Source: Nannochloris sp. 'desiccata'
Lineage: Eukaryota; Chlorophyta; Trebouxiophyceae; Chlorellales; Chlorellaceae
Reading direction: 5' to 3'
Assembly: GCA_019044685.2 (NCBI GenBank)
Contig: JAGTXX020000006.1
Span: 1,445,501 to 1,509,500, forward strand
DNA: 64,000 bases
In this document: positions 62,733-64,000 of the stretch, one piece after another
Numbering within the stretch: the stretch's first letter is position 1
How the letters are laid out: the number at the start of each line of letters is the position of its first letter
Program-made: the position numbers and the translations under genes
Notes under the pieces: model-generated
The model's input: only the letters and a program-made list of their open reading frames with translations
Told to the model about the DNA's origin: nothing
Databases searched by the model: none

Positions 62733-63633
62733 ATGGTCGCTATCGCCTCTGCTCCCGTGGCATTCAAGCCTGCTCTCTTGCAGCAAAAGGGTGTTCGCGC
62801 CTCTAGGGCACAGAGAGTGGCTGTGTGCGCCTCTAGCAACAAGAGTGTCACTCAGGTATGTGAAATGCGTTCATCTGGCGTGCGACAAACACCAGTTAAG
62901 CATTTTACAGCGTCGATCTGCAACTACAGAATTTATAAATTCCGAGTTTCCTTTATTTTTAGCAGTTTTACTGACAAATTGCACTATTCTGTTACAGGAC
63001 GCTCTCGTAAAGTCTATTGCTTTCGGCTCTGTTGCCACTTCTTTCCTTGCTGCTGGCAATGCTCAGGCTGCCATGGAGGTCGCTAACATTGCTGGTGGTG
63101 ACGGCCGTGCTGGTCTCCTTGTCCTTCCCTTAGGAGCTGCAATTGCATGGGTAGGAATCAACATCCTTCCCGGATTGAAGAATCAGATCGATGCCATGAG
63201 CGAGAAGAACAAGTCTGTTGCCGCCGGTCTCGGTCTTGGTGCCGCCTCTTTACTTGCGGCCCAAGGAGCTGATGCTGCCGAAATCATGGAGCTCGCTGCC
63301 GGTGACAGTCGTGCTGGTCTCCTTCTCCTTCCTTTGGGAGCTGCATTCGCATGGGTAGGTGTCAACATCCTTCCCGGATTAAAGAACCAGCTTGACGCCA
63401 TGGCTGAAAAGAACAGCGGTGCTTTCGCTGCTGGACTTGGCCTCTCTGCTGCTACTCTCCTTTCTGCTCAGAGTGCTGATGCCGCTACTGAAATCATGGA
63501 TCTTGCTGCTGGTGATAACCGCTTTGCCCCCGTCTTGGGAATCTTTGCCTTAGTACTTGGATGGGTTGGCTTCAATATGTTGCAGCCTACCCTTAACCAG
63601 TTGGATGATATGGCAGCTAAGAACAAGAAGTAA
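62733..63633 (+). CDS. psbY: Photosystem II protein PsbY precursor, polyprotein of three units
   Basis: PsbY is a small single-helix protein at the edge of photosystem II near cytochrome b559. Exon 1 (62733-62855) is a chloroplast transit peptide; exon 2 (62998-63633), after a 142-nt intron, encodes the rest, 252 residues in total. The mature part contains three PsbY units, each preceded by a hydrophobic thylakoid-targeting segment ending in an Ala-x-Ala site (AQA at 63-65, ADA at 132-134, ADA at 201-203). Units 1 and 2 are almost identical (RAGLLVLPLGAAIAWVGINI), while unit 3 (FAPVLGIFALVLGWVGFNML) is divergent and closest to the classical sequence. Arabidopsis PsbY has two units. Codons are strongly biased, as expected of an abundant photosynthesis protein. 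Confidence 0.93.
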
Positions 63634-64000
63634 ATATTAGGAACTAGATATAAAGAAGAACATATAATCCGAATCACTTTTCGGGCACCGGCAAAAAATA
63701 CCGTCTTTGCCTTGATCCCCCACCTTTTCTTTTAAATATAAGAAGTACCCTCACGTAAGAGAAATAAGCTCTGAGATGATCTTTAAAGAGTGATGTTTTC
63801 TTTTGCAGTATATTTTCACTGCTGTATCACAGTTCACTTTGATTGCTAAAAACGCTGTAAAAATTTTAATGTTTTTGAAATTTCTGGGCGCCGCTATGAA
63901 GATTTTCTGTGAGCCAATTTAGGGAGCAACTCGGGCCTGTTGACTAAACAGTAGTATAATTCTTTGAGAACGAACGTAATAGGTAGCCACTCAGTAGGCC
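63634..64000. other. right edge, no gene seen
   Basis: The 3' flank of psbY and 367 bp in total of AT-rich sequence. No frame has protein-like content, and no RNA gene is recognisable. A gene beyond the window edge may have its promoter here. Confidence 0.45.

Overview
The window is nuclear DNA from a photosynthetic eukaryote, most likely a green alga with a compact genome. Nuclear genes for PsbY, the plastid ribosomal protein cL38, Rubisco accumulation factor 1, a plant-type organellar DNA polymerase and a SICKLE-like protein point to the green lineage. Spliceosomal introns, eukaryotic complexes (Elongator, CAF-1, prefoldin) and 5' targeting exons show that it is not plastid or bacterial DNA. 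A small-genome trebouxiophyte of the Picochlorum/Nannochloris kind would fit the density (35 genes in 64 kb), the moderate GC and the short introns, but that placement is inference.

Layout. 430-8785: five minus-strand genes (TUG/PUX1-like UBX protein, CAF-1 p60, a plastid LRR membrane protein, a GT32-type glycosyltransferase, an unknown plastid candidate). 9019-16281: cL38, SICKLE-like, ANP32-like, two unknown plastid-targeted proteins, C-14 sterol reductase. 16530-25294: IMP 5'-nucleotidase, RAF1, prefoldin 2, organellar prolyl-tRNA synthetase, plastid transketolase. 25663-36264: phosphoacetylglucosamine mutase, QSOX, organellar DNA polymerase, ZNHIT2-like, amino-acid transporter. 36761-42119: two unrecognised low-complexity proteins flanking a striking inverted duplication (38083-39008). 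42344-52254: dihydropyrimidinase, Mpv17 family, CPBP protease, Elp3, FolD, alanine aminotransferase. 53094-63633: GT4-like glycosyltransferase, DBR1, prefoldin 5, organellar IF-2, NAD(P)-binding protein and a three-unit PsbY polyprotein.

Gene structures were assembled by hand from GT-AG junctions that keep frame and restore known family motifs. About 27 of 35 genes have introns, nearly all 72-199 nt and concentrated near the 5' end, often right after a short targeting exon. Eleven neighbouring pairs are divergently transcribed, six of them with only 208-233 bp between start codons. Many products serve the plastid (PsbY, RAF1, transketolase, cL38, FolD, probably ProRS, IF-2 and polymerase); others form a nuclear RNA/chromatin set (DBR1, SICKLE, ZNHIT2, CAF-1, ANP32, Elp3). 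No tRNA, rRNA, CRISPR array or intact transposon was seen. The most unusual structure is the inverted repeat downstream of the 36761-38570 gene, whose arms copy the gene's own last exon and would fold into a long RNA hairpin.
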